A stretch of 64,000 nucleotides of DNA from Phymorhynchus buccinoides (GCA_017654935.2 CM065682.1:37282824-37346823); one strand, 5' to 3'. Shown: positions 36,598 through 48,181, numbered from the stretch's first letter. Numbers and translations are program-made. Notes: generated by a model not told the origin, from the sequence alone.

Positions 36598-38195
36598 ACT
36601 CTAAACTAAATGTTGAAAAATTAATCGAAGAATTAACTAATATTGATAGGGATGAAATTATAACCTAAGAATCTATTGATGATGCAGCTGAGAAATTCTC
36701 TGATCAACTCATATCTATTGCAAAGCTTTGTATGCCAGTAAAAGAGATTACGGTTAGCGAGCGTGATGCACAATGGATCACCATGGGGAAAAAAAAATGA
36801 TAAAAAGAAAAAATAACATACACAAATTAGCCAAGCTTCTAAACTTTGATTGTTTCGTCGGATCCGTAATGACCTTACAGATAAAATTAGACAAAGAAAG
36901 GCAGAGTATGCATCAGTTGGACAGTCAAATTTCCTCTCTTAATAATCGCTTTGGAACAAGAGACTGGTGGAAACTAGTGAAAACATTTATATCAAAGAAA
37001 GGTCTGCCACAAGATGAAATTCCTCCCATTCAAGATAATTATTGAATTTATCACTCTTCTCAAGAAAAGGCTACTGTTTTCAATGAGTAGTTTGCTAATC
37101 AGTGTTCTCTAGACAAGGACGATGATGAGATCCCAAGATTAAATGAGTTTCGGGGATCTGCCAGACAGTTAGTTCTTACTAGAGATGCAGTGTTGGAGGC
37201 TCTGAAAAGTCTTGATCCAGGGAAGGTTGAAGGTCCTGACCTGGTCCATAACAAAATTCTAATTGCTGCTGCAGAGGTTATTTGCGAACCTTTGACCAAC
37301 CTATTTAACCGTTCACTGACTGAATGTAAATTCCCTAAAGTGTGGAAAATAGCCCATATTACACCTATATTCAAGAAAAGGGATAGGCAAAAATGTGAAC
37401 ATTATTGTCCCATTTCATTATTAAGTTGCATAAGCAAGGTATTGGAAAATGTGTTCAAAAACATGTATTCAAGTACCTCTTAGATAGCAATCTTTTAACA
37501 ACAGCACAGTCTGGTTTTATTCCACATGACTCCACTGCTTTTTAACTGTTGAGTATTTAAAAAAAAAATTTAGATTCCAAAACAACTGCACAAGAGATTT
37601 TCTTTGATGTCTTCAAGGCATTTGACAAAGTTTGGCACAAACGATTGTTATATAAACTTCATGCTCTTGGTATCCGAAGACAGCTGCTTGAGTGGTTTTC
37701 TGACTACCTAAGGGATCGAACCCAGACAGTTGTATTAAAAGGAAGTAAATCACCATATCTCCCTGTGTTGGCGGGTGTCCCTCAAGGTTCTGTCCTCGGG
37801 CCACTACTTTTTGTTGTATATATAAACGATATTACAAATGATATTGAATCTATTATTACATTTTTTGTGGATGATACCAGTGTGTACCTAGGATTAGAAA
37901 ATGCTGACATAGGAACAGAAATTCTAAACTCGGATCTGGAAAAAATTAGAATATATGCAACTAAATGGAAAGTAAAATTTAACCAAACAAAAACTAAACT
38001 GATGACAATATCCAACCAAGCAATACCAAATCCACAACCCTTGATTTTCAATAATGAAGTTGTGCAGGAAACAAAGTCTCACAAGCATGTTGGGGTTATG
38101 ACTCAGTCGAAAAGCACTTCTCACTATGTACAAATCATTTATTTTACCCCATTTTGATTTTTCTGATGTTGTCTGGGATAACTGTACAAATAAGC
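36598..38195 (+). mobile_element. Non-LTR retrotransposon ORF2 fragment (Jockey/CR1-like RT)
   Basis: Reads from the end of the endonuclease/RT linker (KLNVEKLIEELTNIDRDEI, DAAEKFSDQLISIAKLCMP), through NNRFGTRDWWKLVKTFISKK, LDPGKVEGPDLVHNKIL, FPKVWKIAHITPIFKKRD and CPISLLSCISKVLE, to FFDVFKAFDKVWHKRLLYKL, AGVPQGSVLGPLLFVVYIND, FFVDDTSVYLGL (catalytic box FVDD) and WKVKFNQTKTKLMTI, then HKHVGVM. There is an internal deletion after that, then FDFSDVVWDNCTN. Most frames are open over long stretches, so it is younger than the other LINE relics, but stops and frameshifts (about 37045, 37480-37570) disable it. The 5' end is replaced by the 32-bp array. Confidence 0.92.
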
Positions 38196-38247
38196 CATGA
38201 CTCTGGCAGGGTACAGGGGCAGAGCCCCGTCAGGGGGGACGATTCAG

Positions 38248-38275
38248 GGGGGCAAGTTGAGAGAGAGAGAGAGAT
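38248..38275. repeat. Short GA repeat
   Basis: GAGAGAGAGAGA with flanking GACAGACAGAGAG. From 38280 to 39340 no feature is supported; GGTTTAACGTCTAATTAGGC near 38690 is weakly like the SINE-like family. Confidence 0.7.
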
Positions 38276-39349
38276 AACGAGACAGACAGAGAGTGAAAAT
38301 GATAGACAGAAACAGTTTCAGTCTGATAAGCCTTGTAAAATTATTACATTGCCTTTATAAACTTCCAAGATAGAACAACCAAGTTCAAAATGCCCCACAT
38401 CTCTTGTGGTCAATTTGTTGTTGTTGATAAATTAAAAAAACACTGAAGTTCAGTTTCTGGTAAAATTAAAAATGAAAGAGTAGCACCAATGTAAATGTGA
38501 TTACATAAGCAGGGTAGCATTGATGACTCAAACATGTGATGAATATAATGAACACACTTTAGCAACAATATAATGCATTTAGCACCACAAGCAGCAAAAT
38601 GAAAAGAATGGGTTATCGAATACATAAAATTAAATCAACTGGGACAATTGTAACATCAATTGCAATATGAATCTCTCTCTCAATGGTTGGTTTAACGTCT
38701 AATTAGGCGTAGCCTCTTATAGACAGAACAATATGAATTATGAACTAACATTGCAAATGAATAATGGGCAAACCATCAAGAAAATTGTAGACATGGTATT
38801 ATGATGAAACTGCAACATTAAATGATGTGAGATTAGCATTCTGAGGCAATACAACACACATGGAATAAAGAATTTTTAAAAAAAGCAAGCATTTGTGACA
38901 CTACATCATAGAAAATGGGATACAAAATCAGCAAAAAAATTAATGTGTCCTCCAACATGAATGTTGCCGGGTTATCTCCATCGCCAGGTGTAACCTGTCC
39001 AGAGACCATGGTATGTAATGACAACCAAGCAAAGAAATAAATACATGAAAAATGCACCTCAAGATTGATGACATAAATGGAAAAATACATTGATATGACA
39101 AATACATGACATAAAAGGCGGAATGACCACAGTCATGCGTTCATATCTTTGGTCATAATATGTTTTTAATAGCACAACTGAACACTCCGTTAAGGCGTGC
39201 CAGAGATGAGAAAAAAAGGAAATGTCAGTGTCAGCAGCTTCACTTGCATTGGCATAAAGACCAAGGGAAATAACTCGGGTTCTGTCTTGAAACTTTTTAC
39301 CTGGTTACTTCCCTTGTCACAACACTGTTGAGGTATTGACCCAAGGCCT

Positions 39350-39430
39350 ATAATAATAATAATAATAATGGGAATTTATATAGCGCTCTTTCTCACATGA
39401 GCTCAGTGCGCTTTACATTGATAACAAGAA
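39350..39430. mobile_element. CR1/L2-type 3' tail, (ATA)n plus AGCGCT box
   Basis: (AAT)n is followed by GGGAATTTATATAGCGCTCT and CACATGAGCTCAGTGCGCTT. The same tail occurs at 61170-61237 (reverse), 62853-62920 and 46355-46420 (partial). It is probably the conserved 3' end by which LINEs and their SINE partners are copied. Confidence 0.7.
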
Positions 39431-39734
39431 CATTAAAGGCAAACAAATAATTAATCATTAGAAAGCAAAATAAGCACGATGCTGTTATGTACAGGATCGT
39501 CATATTTACTTCCTTATGGCACTGTTATCTTAGAAATTGACTACTAAGTTGCATAAAATATCAAGCATCACCACTATGATCTTACATTGATGAGAAATAC
39601 ATTCAGGGAGTCAAAGGAATTCTATAGAAAACAGGATTACAGAACGAAATACATGAGACATTCTAGCCTTCTCACAAAGTTCCTCTCTGGCAGACCTGCC
39701 TACTTGGAATTTTCCCAATCAGTAGCCCAGCCAT

Positions 39735-40111
39735 CAATTTTCAGTAGCATGGCAAATTTTTCCGTAGCATCCACAAACAACGGCAATCGATTTGTTCTTT
39801 TTCTGAGCCGAAACGCACTGCTTATGTTTCGCCGATTGAACGTGTTGACGGCAATCGTCTCTACCGCCATGATTCACAGAGAAGTCCGCATGGCAGAGGT
39901 TGCACTGCAGCGAGCATGGTTCGCACCGAGTCAACTTCTGACGATGCAAGGCCACTCCTCCGTGTAAGCTATTTTAAAAAACTTGTGCGGCAGGCCGATG
40001 TTTTTTCTTAGAACAAGATGGTGTGCCAGATGATTTTCGTTTTCTGGTTTGGGTTCGTTTTTTTTCGTTTGAAACATCTCCCGAATCGCTACTGCTGCTG
40101 GAGTCCGCCAT
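39735..40111 (-). pseudogene. Transposase-type zinc-finger protein fragment, frameshifted
   Basis: On the minus strand an ATG at 40111 opens MADSSSSSDSGDVSNEKK, a basic region ending KKKHRPAAQ, then a frame change to KIAYTEEWPC, and another to CEPCSLQCNLCHADFSVNHG and RQHVQSAKHKQ. The C-x2-C ... DFS..HGG..D...H...KHK pattern is the BED-like finger at the N-terminus of hAT-related transposases and their domesticated relatives. A Ser-rich acidic start and basic stretch before the finger are typical. Frame breaks indicate a pseudogene. The dimerisation domain that normally follows is absent. Confidence 0.65.
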
Positions 40112-41580
40112 TTTTTCAGAGAAAGTAATAAGAACGCATGCGCAGTCACTTTGATAAAAACGGAAGTGACTAGGTTATCGCGCGTGACACGGCGTCTGCT
40201 CTTAGAAACCGACAAAACCGGGAACGGCATAAGCAAAAATAAAATGCGGCGGCAATTTGTTTTTTCCGTAGCAAAGCTTTATTTTTCGTAGCTGCTACGG
40301 CCAAATCGTAGCAGTAGGCAGGTCTGCTCTGGGGACAACTGACAAAAAATAACGAAAATAATATTCCAGCATTCATTGTCAATCAGGGCGTGGCATAAAC
40401 AATAAAACGTGTGCACTGAACAGATACAAAAAAAGAGGCTTTGAGTGCACACTCTAATCAAAGCCTGTGCGTATTTTGCCAGAAGCAATGGCTCCTGTTC
40501 CCCCATATTATCAAGTATCAGACAATAGCCAAGAAACACAAAATATATGCTCTTTTTTTGAGCAGACAATAAAATGCTTACAAATATAGAATATTGGTAC
40601 ATGCTAGCATCATCAGGGCCCTGCATCAGGGCCCTGCATCGGATGCAGACAGGCCACATTTCGATTTCTCTCTTTGTGACATAACTCTTTAACAATTAAA
40701 GCCAGCGCGGTACTATATAAGCAAGCAGTATGCTAAAAATGTCAGTTTTTGCTTGGCGCTCACAGTGAAAGCATCCTTTTTCAAATAAAAGAGGAGGGAA
40801 AAACTACACTCGTGCAGGCGAAAGCCCGCAGCTAGGGGAGTCACTGGCTTGTTTCTCTCTCTCTCTCCCACTCACAACTGACTACCCGATTCCTGGGATC
40901 GGCTCTTTTATAGCCCAGTTGTGCCTTTAATAACAGCAGCACAGATCATGCATGCAACACGACCAGCAGTGCAAAAGAGCGGGAGAAACTGGAGGCAAAA
41001 GCCTTATACATCAACCTACTAACACCTTCCCTCCTCCACTAAACATAGTCTTACACCCCTGGAAACAAATAGGGGCCTACCATAATTATGCTTAACATTA
41101 TTTTATCCCATTTAATCAGTAGTAGCACACACTAATCTTCAAAAATATAAGTGATTTTGTGCATTTGTTCACAAGATATCGCAGGGACAGACAGAAACGT
41201 CCAACAAACATGCATGATAGATTGGATTTGCTTCCTGAGAAGTGTGGTGGTGAATTAACGGCTATTTCTTTGTGTGTCCCTAAACCTAAACTCAAATGAA
41301 TGTCAAAGCTTCTGCATATGTGCATGTACACACACAAACACACGGACGCATGCACGGAGACACACACACTACCATCCTCTGTAGACTTACAAGCACCATT
41401 ATAGCCATACAGCACACATCTAAATTAAGTCATTTGTTCTCAATGGAGTAGTTCTACCGATTATCATTTCTTTTATAATTCAATACACAAAGGTAAAAAT
41501 ATTTTTCTAAACTGTACAAAAACAACAAAAATGTTTTGCATCAGACTTTTACATAGATTGCTCCCAACACAGAGATATTT

Positions 41581-41605
41581 ATTGTTTGTGGCTCAAGCCA
41601 CAAAC
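41581..41605. other. Short hairpin
   Basis: GTTTGTGGCTCAAGCCACAA is a near-perfect inverted repeat of about 8 bp arms. No array or T-run follows, so a specific role is not supported. The stretch 40400-41950 otherwise shows no gene: low-complexity and short AC/CT repeats only. Confidence 0.4.
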
Positions 41606-41949
41606 CTATAACTCACTTTGTCGGTCGGTCGGTCTGTCGTTCCAAAATTGTCGCACTTCAAATCGAGGCTACACTTCAAATTAATTGAGGCCGCTCTTTA
41701 AAATGATGTATTTTAAAAGCGTACAAAATAATAAACATACGTAATACAGACACTACAACAGACACGACGAGTATGCGGTGCTTCTTTTGATGAGTATAAG
41801 TAGGATACATAGTTTTAAATGTTTTCCAAAAGATATAAAAAGTTACGAAATGGTGCAGAGATAACATTCTGGTTTACAGATTAAAATTATTGAAAATCCA
41901 GGGGAGGTAACTCATGATTGGAGTGGTAAAAATAGACCGCGTGTCACAA

Positions 41950-42540
41950 ACTATTGCGATTTCGCGCTTGTTTCAATGTAAAATTGTTGATTCTCCTATC
42001 TGTAACTTTTGTGAACAAGAAGAGTGAACTATTCCACATATGTTTTTTGAAAGCATTGTTGTTAAGAGATTATGGAGAAATCTTCAAGGCTTGTTAAAAG
42101 ATAAATGTCAGCACTACAATAACTTGAATTTAGATAAGGAGCTGGGCCTGTATTCACGTTGAGATAGCATGAGACTTAGCATGATGCTAACTTAGAAGCT
42201 CTTCCAAAAGTCCTATTAAATCCTATAGGACATTGGAAGAGCTTCTAAGTTAGCATCATGCTAAGTCTCATGCTATCTCAACGTGAATACAGGCCCAGGT
42301 TCTTTTTGGGGTGAAGCAGCAAGTGAAAACTGACAAAGTTATAGATTTTATTCTGCTGCTTGCCAAGTTCTATGTTTACAAATGTAAATGACAAAATGTT
42401 CATCCTAACCTTCCTGTCTTTCTTACAGTCTTAAGTTACAGATTTAATCTCGAAAAATATTTTTCCTTTCTGAACAATAATTCAAGACAATTTGAAGAAC
42501 ACTGGTTTCCCTATTCCCCTGTTATTTTTTAGCTTCCTTT
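41950..42540 (+). mobile_element. LINE ORF2 3' end (zf-RVT-like), split by a MITE
   Basis: The plus strand gives ICNFCEQEE, PHMFFESIVVKRLWRNLQG and LLKDKCQHYNNLNLDKEL, then after the inserted hairpin VLFGVKQQVKTDKVIDFILL, AKFYVYKC and FEEHWFPYSP. C-x2-C....T..H.F..C/S.....W is the zinc-binding domain found after RT in many LINEs. Removing the insertion restores the frame at KEL-VLFG, which shows the LINE was there first. Confidence 0.78.
42142..42298. mobile_element. Near-perfect hairpin MITE inserted in LINE coding sequence
   Basis: A 157-base palindrome with outer ends CTGGGCCTGTATTCACG and CGTGAATACAGGCCCAG. The arms match over at least 65 bases without mismatch and, with one or two bulges, almost to the 8-base centre TAAATCCT. 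Arms contain nested TAGCATGATGCTAA. The GGGCCTGTATTCAC terminus recalls Harbinger/hAT-like MITE ends, but the target duplication is ambiguous. Confidence 0.93.
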
Positions 42541-42717
42541 GTGATGTTACAGTATGTGTACATTGAAATCTTTGTCTTACAAGTATTGTTTTCACTCTTG
42601 ACAATTTATGAGTTGAATAATTACTATGCTAAATCATATGTCCCTTTCTTATTGTTATGACACTTTTCAGTCATTAGTTTGTTTTTCCATCCGCTAAGCA
42701 TTGGCTATGTATATGAT

Positions 42718-42800
42718 GGTGTGTGTGTGTGTGTGTGTGTGCGTGTGTGCGTGTATGTGCATGTGCGTTTGTGTGTGTGTGTGTGAGTGTGTGTGTGATT
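42718..42800. repeat. GT microsatellite
   Basis: Interrupted (GT)n with GCGT and GCAT variants. From 42800 to 43440 lies the probable 3' untranslated/downstream region of the transporter gene; a minus-strand AATAAA at 42953-42958 is a possible poly(A) signal. Confidence 0.9.
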
Positions 42801-43452
42801 TTATTATTGGCAACAGTGGTGACAGTGAAGAAAATGTTGCAGCTGTATGTATTTTGATTGTTATATCCTACGGTCATGCTGTGTGTTATTGTCAGTCATT
42901 AGTAAAGATGATGGTGAGGATGATGGAGGAGATGTTGTCAATATTTTTATAATTTATTGGTGGCAGTGATGACGGCAAAGGAAACAGTACAACTGTGAGT
43001 GTTAAAATGATTGCTTCCTATTCTGTTTGCTATATATTATTATCACTGTCGCTAGTGAAAATGATGGTGAGGACGAAGGTGATGAGGATATCAGTGCTGT
43101 ATTAAATCCACTATGATTGTCACTGGTATTATGTATGGCACGCTATTACTGCTACAGTTCTTGCTCTTGCCGTTGCAGCTGTCATGGCTTTTGCCTCCAC
43201 GGCCATTACTATGCTTTATGTGTGTGAATGTGTGAGTGAAACGAAATTTTTAAAATGGGAAAAAAAATAGAAAAATGTTTTGCATAAATAAAGTCAGCAA
43301 AATTCCCAATCATCACGAATTCTTCTTCTTCGCCTTAGGCAGCCAACTTCATCACGTTGAAGATTCTGCTGCACTTTAGGGGGTAGTACGAACAAAAAAA
43401 AGAAGAAAAGTCAGCATATTGTCCTGTTTCTACATATGTGTGTGAAGGCGGT

Positions 43453-43557
43453 TCAGTTCTTGGAGAGTTTGGCGCGTATGAGGAGAGCGATGAAGGCGAT
43501 GATACGGAATCCGATGAATAAGGTGAAGAGAAGACCCAGGTTCACCCAGTTGTTATC
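43453..43557 (-). CDS. White-like ABCG transporter, last exon (TM6 and C-terminus)
   Basis: The acceptor on the minus strand is TTCACTGTGGCAG. The exon reads DNNWVNLGLLFTLFIGFR, then IIAFIALLIRAKLSKN and stop TGA at 43453-43455. This is the ABCG C-terminus: a final membrane helix with a conserved (F/L)R(I/V)xAY/F-like turn, then a short basic tail at the cytoplasmic end. It is phase 0 at the 5' side and joins the TTC ACT GCG end of the exon at 45701-45771. The intron between them is mostly a 76-bp minisatellite. Confidence 0.92.
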   Translation of the reverse strand, partial: DNNWVNLGLLFTLFIGFRIIAFIALLIRAKLSKN

Positions 43558-43685
43558 CTGCCACAGTGAAAACAAGCATTGTGTAAGTCAATGATGTCAA
43601 CCTCTTCACCACAATGTGATCATAAGTCCTACGCCCTTACTGTTTTTTCTGAAAATAACATCATGGAGCCCTCCTCCCGAAGGCT

Positions 43686-45577
43686 GAACAAAACAGAAGG
43701 TTGAAAGGAAATAACAAAATAGGCTATCTGATTACATCATTAACTTTTCCATCCCATCGAGGAAATAACAAAATAGGCTATCTGATTACATCATTAATTT
43801 TTCCAACCCATCGGTCAACAAAACAGAAGGTTGAAAGGAAATAACAAAATAGGCTATCTGATTACATCATTAACTTTTCCATCCCATCAGTCAACAAAAC
43901 AGAAGGTTGAAAGGAAATAACAAAATAGGCTATCTGATTACATCATTAACTTTTCCATCCCATCGGTCAACAAAACTGAAGGTTGAAAGGAAATAACAAA
44001 ATAGGCTATCTGATTACATCATTAACTTTTCCATCCCATCGGTCAACTAAACAGAAGGTTGAAAGGAAATAACAAATAGGCTATCTGATGACATCATTAA
44101 CTTTTCCATCCCATCGGTCAACAAAACAGAAGGTTGAAAGGAAATAACAAAATAGGCTATCTGATTACATCATTAACTTTTCCATCCCATCAGTCAACAA
44201 AACAGAAGGTTGAAAGGAAATAACAAAATAGGCTATCTGATTACATCATTAACTTTTCCATCCCATCGGTCAACAAAACTGAAGGTTGAAAGGAAATAAC
44301 AAAATAGGCTATCTGATTACATCATTAACTTTTCCATCCCATCGGTCAACTAAACAGAAGGTTGAAAGGAAATAACAAATAGGCTATCTGATGACATCAT
44401 TAACTTTTCCATCCCATCGGTCAACTAAACAGAAGGTTGAAAGGAAATAACAAAATAGGCTATCTGATTACATCATTAACTTTTCCATCCCATCGGTCAA
44501 CTAAACTGAAGGTTGAAAGGAAATAACAAAATAGGCTATCTGATTACATCATTAACTTTTCCATCCCATCGGTCAACTAAACAGAAGGTTGAAAGGAAAT
44601 AACAAAATAGGCTATCTGATTACATCATTAACTTTTCCATCCCATCGGTCAACTAAACAGAAGGTTGAAAGGAAATAACAAATAGGCTATCTGATGACAT
44701 CATTAACTTTTCCATCCCATCGGTCAACTAAACTGAAGGTTGAAAGGAAATAACAAAATAGGCTATCTGATGACATCATTAACTTTTCCATCCCATCGGT
44801 CAACTAAACAGAAGGTTGAAAGGAAATAACAAAATAGGCTATCTGATTACATCATTAACTTTTCCATCCCATCGGTCAACTAAACTGAAGGTTGAAAGGA
44901 AATAACAAAATAGGCTATCTGATTACATCATTAACTTTTCCATCCCATCGGTCAACTAAACAGAAGGTTGAAAGGAAATAACAAAATAGGCTATCTGATT
45001 ACATCATTAACTTTTCCATCCCATCGGTCAACTAAACAGAAGGTTGAAAGGAAATAACAAATAGGCTATCTGATGACATCATTAACTTTTCCATCCCATC
45101 GGTCAACTAAACAGAAGGTTGAAAGGAAATAACAAAATAGGCTATCTGATTACATCATTAACTTTTCCATCCCATCGGTCAACTAAACTGAAGGTTGAAA
45201 GGAAATAACAAAATAGGCTATCTGATTACATCATTAACTTTTCCATCCCATCGGTCAACTAAACAGAAGGTTGAAAGGAAATAACAAATAGGCTATCTGA
45301 TGACATCATTAACTTTTCCATCCCATCGGTCAACTAAACAGAAGGTTGAAAGGAAATAACAAAATAGGCTATCTGATTACATCATTAACTTTTCCATCCC
45401 ATCGGTCAACTAAACTGAAGGTTGAAAGGAAATAACAAATAGGCTATCTGATGACATCATTAACTTTTCCATCCCATCGGGTCAACTAAACTGATGGTTG
45501 AAAGGAAATAACAAAATAGGCTATCTGATGACATCATTAACTTTTCCATCCCATCGGTCAACTAAACTGACAGAGAG
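43686..45577. repeat. 76-bp minisatellite, about 25 copies
   Basis: The unit contains GTCAACTAAACAGAAGGTTG, AAAGGAAATAACAAAATAGG, CTATCTGATTACATCATTAA and CTTTTCCATCCCATCG. Variants: CAGAAGG or CTGAAGG; ACAAAAT or a 1-base-shorter ACAAAT; GATTAC or GATGAC. The shorter form is almost always paired with GATGAC, and unit types alternate in an ordered way. It fills the last intron of the transporter gene. Confidence 0.98.
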
Positions 45578-45700
45578 ACGAATGGACAAAAACAAAACAT
45601 GACCTACTTTAAAAATAATAAAAGAATAACCTCCTAGGCAGAGAATGTAACTATGTTGACTATAGTGCTTTACGGCAGTGGACAGACTGTCATTACTTAC

Positions 45701-45771
45701 CGCAGTGAAACTATTGTAACGCAGAACGTCAGCCCCATTGGAAAACTGGCACGTGGTTGCATTGCCACAAT
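45701..45771 (-). CDS. White-like ABCG transporter exon (extracellular loop 3)
   Basis: A 71-base exon with acceptor GTGTTTCAG and donor GCG-GTAAGT. It reads (D)CGNATTCQFSNGADVLRY NSFTA. The paired cysteines around an N-A-T glycosylation sequon and xGxDVL are typical of the loop between TM5 and TM6 in ABCG/White proteins. The split first codon is completed by the G at the end of the exon at 48182-48282 (GAT, Asp). The acceptor and the first 11 exon bases are duplicated upstream (see 45761-45927). Confidence 0.9.
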
Positions 45772-45927
45772 CTGAAACACACAGAGCAATAGAGTACTAA
45801 CAGGTCTGTGTGTTGGTTGGGTCCGTGCGTACCCCCCCCCCCCCCCCCCCCACCATTGCCACAATCTGAAACACACAGAGCAATAGAGTACTAACAGGTC
45901 TGCGTGTTGGTTGGGTCCGTGCGTACC
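45761..45927. repeat. Duplication of exon edge and acceptor, separated by poly-C
   Basis: ATTGCCACAATCTGAAACAC through GGGTCCGTGCGTACCCCCC (45761-45836) is repeated at about 45855-45927 with one mismatch. A C run of about 20 lies between the copies. The duplicated unit includes the splice acceptor of the exon at 45701-45771 plus its first 11 bases. Confidence 0.95.
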
Positions 45928-46354
45928 CCCCCTTGAAATCGTAGAGATTATATAGAAATTACATCATGCTTGCGTCATTTTTTCCAATGCCTCAAGGGGT
46001 ATGCAACCCCCCTTAGTACTCTATATCATATACATGTCCGCACTGGCTTACACAGATATATGTATATGTGCACAGGAACAAAAAATAATCACAAAAATAA
46101 ACACCTAAACCTATTATGGACAAACACATGGCTTAAAAAAGAGAACCTATTTACATACAGTACTTTCCTCCAAAATCAGAATGCTTCGGCTGAGAGCAGA
46201 GGGGGAACCGATGAAAACTGAAAACCGGACACATAAGAACCTTACCCATTATGGTCATATGGCCTGGGAATGCAGAAGTAGAAATTAATACAGTACTTAA
46301 CATAACTTTCAACAGACAATGCAATAATGATTTGACCTGCCTTTGATCCTAGTG

Positions 46355-46430
46355 AAATAATCATAATAATAATAATGAGCATTTATAAGCGCTAATTCTT
46401 AAACAAGCCCTAAGCTTACAATAATAAACA
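46355..46430. mobile_element. CR1/L2-type LINE 3' tail
   Basis: (ATA)n followed by GAGCATTTATAAGCGCTAAT. It lies at the 3' end of the minus-strand LINE at 46640-47700, as expected for its tail. Confidence 0.65.
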
Positions 46431-46497
46431 AATAAATGAATAACCTCCCACCCCCCAAAAAAGCAGTAGAAAAGATAAGAATGTCAAAAATTGCTTC

Positions 46498-46630
46498 GCA
46501 CACACACACACACGTGTGTGCGCATAAACGCGCGCACACACACACACAAACCAAACACACACACACCACACCACACAACACACACTTGCACAAACCACAC
46601 ACTGCACGCACGCACACAGACACACGCGCA
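46498..46630. repeat. (CA)n microsatellite, interrupted
   Basis: CACACACA with GCGC and CCACAC interruptions, inside the 3' region of the LINE. Confidence 0.93.
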
Positions 46631-46639
46631 AAGAAGGGA

Positions 46640-47700
46640 CAAATATTACTTTCCAAAAGAAAAGAGCAAGCTACGATTTGAAGAGAGTGGTTTTGAGGGA
46701 AGACTTAAATGAAGAAAGGGAGTTGGCAGAACGGAGAGGAAGAGGGAGTTTGTTCCAAGTAGAGGGGGCCTGAAAAGAGAAGGAACGTTCGCCAAGGGTC
46801 CTGGTGCGGTAACGAGGGATCTGGAGGAGAGAAGTGTCAGAGGAGGAGCGTTCTGTCTAAGAAGTGTGTAAAGGTTCAGGACATCAGTGAGATAAGGAGC
46901 CATACCATTCAGGGATTTGAAACAGAGCAGAGAGAGCTTAAATTGTAGTCGATACGCTTTCCAACAGGAAGCCAGTGAAGAGATTCAAGCATAGGGGTAG
47001 AATGAGAGAATTTGGAGCACCTCAGTACAAGGCGAGCAGCATTGTTTTGAATTTTTTAAAGTTTAGTGAAAACAGTTTGTGGGCAGCTAGCAAGAAGGGA
47101 ATTACAGTAATCTAGTCTGGAGAGTACGAAGGCAGAGATGAGAGTTTTGGTAGCTTCCTCGGAAAGAAGATGTCTTACAGATCCAATGCGCCGAAGTTCT
47201 AAGTAACAAGCACGACAGACAGAGGAAATCTGGTTTTGGAAGGAGAGAGTCTGATCAAGTGTGACGCCAAGATTGCGTACAGTGGTAGAAGTGTGAATAA
47301 GAGTTTTCTAACTGGATGGAAGTGGGGACAGAGTTTGCTGACAAGAGTTTCTTGGGTACAATGAAAATCATTTCTGTTTTACCATTGTTCAGTTGGAGCT
47401 TGTTGTTAGTCATCCATGATTTAATGCATGATTGTGTACGTTGGATAATGGATGGAAGCAGAGATGAGGGATGAGCAGACGAGTAAATATGGTTGTCATC
47501 AAAGAAGTAGTGATGGGAAATGCCATGATGAGAAACAATGTCGGAAATGGGTTGTGTATAAAGGACAAAGAGAATAGGTCCCAAGACAGAGCCCTGAGGA
47601 ACACCATGCTCCAAAGCAGCTGAACGAGAAGAGAGGCCATTAACAGAGACAACTTGAGTGCGATCAGAGAGATAGGAATGAAACCATGAGAGTGCTATGT
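46640..47700 (-). mobile_element. CR1/L2-like LINE, 3' half of ORF2
   Basis: On the minus strand: HGVPQGSVLGPILFVLYTQP, then HHYFFDDNHIYSSA (catalytic box FDD; the usual FADD has lost its Ala), SCIKSWMTNNKLQLNNGKTE, then, in other frames, the NLGV box, RLDYCNSLLA, KLQ..QN.AARLVL, LESLHWLPVGKR and MAPYLTDVLNLYT, and the terminal APGPLANVPSLF region. Motif order and spacing follow CR1/L2 elements. Only a few frame breaks, so it is fairly young. It lies in an intron of the transporter gene in the same transcriptional orientation. Confidence 0.92.
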
Positions 47701-48181
47701 CAGAGAGTATACAGTATTAACATAACTTTCAATACATGGAATTCCAGATGATTAATACACACCTTCTATTGGAGACCTTAACAAAGTTCAAATAAACCCT
47801 GGATGAAATATTGGGTGAAATTTATACACTTGTTGCATGTTTGTTTTTGTTTTTTGTTTTTTAAATTGTGATTGTACACACCTTCAATTGATATAAACCA
47901 CACATGCAATTTCTGAAGTTATATCTGGAAAACTACGATCAAGAGGAAGCTGAATGTCTCTTTATTTGAATTCACCGCAGGTAGTACAATCTAATATGAC
48001 TGACAATATCATTTTAAAAATATCAATGATAGTTTTGAACAAAAAAAGACAAATATAGAAATCAACACTGACACAAAAATCAAACAATCATGAGCGACTT
48101 TTGTTGCCAAAAAACAACAACAAAACATGCAAGCTGTGTGACCTTTTCTTGACAAGTCAAACACTATTTGAAGAGACTCAC

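Noticed and set aside
36598..38195. Active retrotransposon
   Set aside because: Stops near 37045 and 37480-37570, a missing 5' end and an internal deletion near 38110 disable it.
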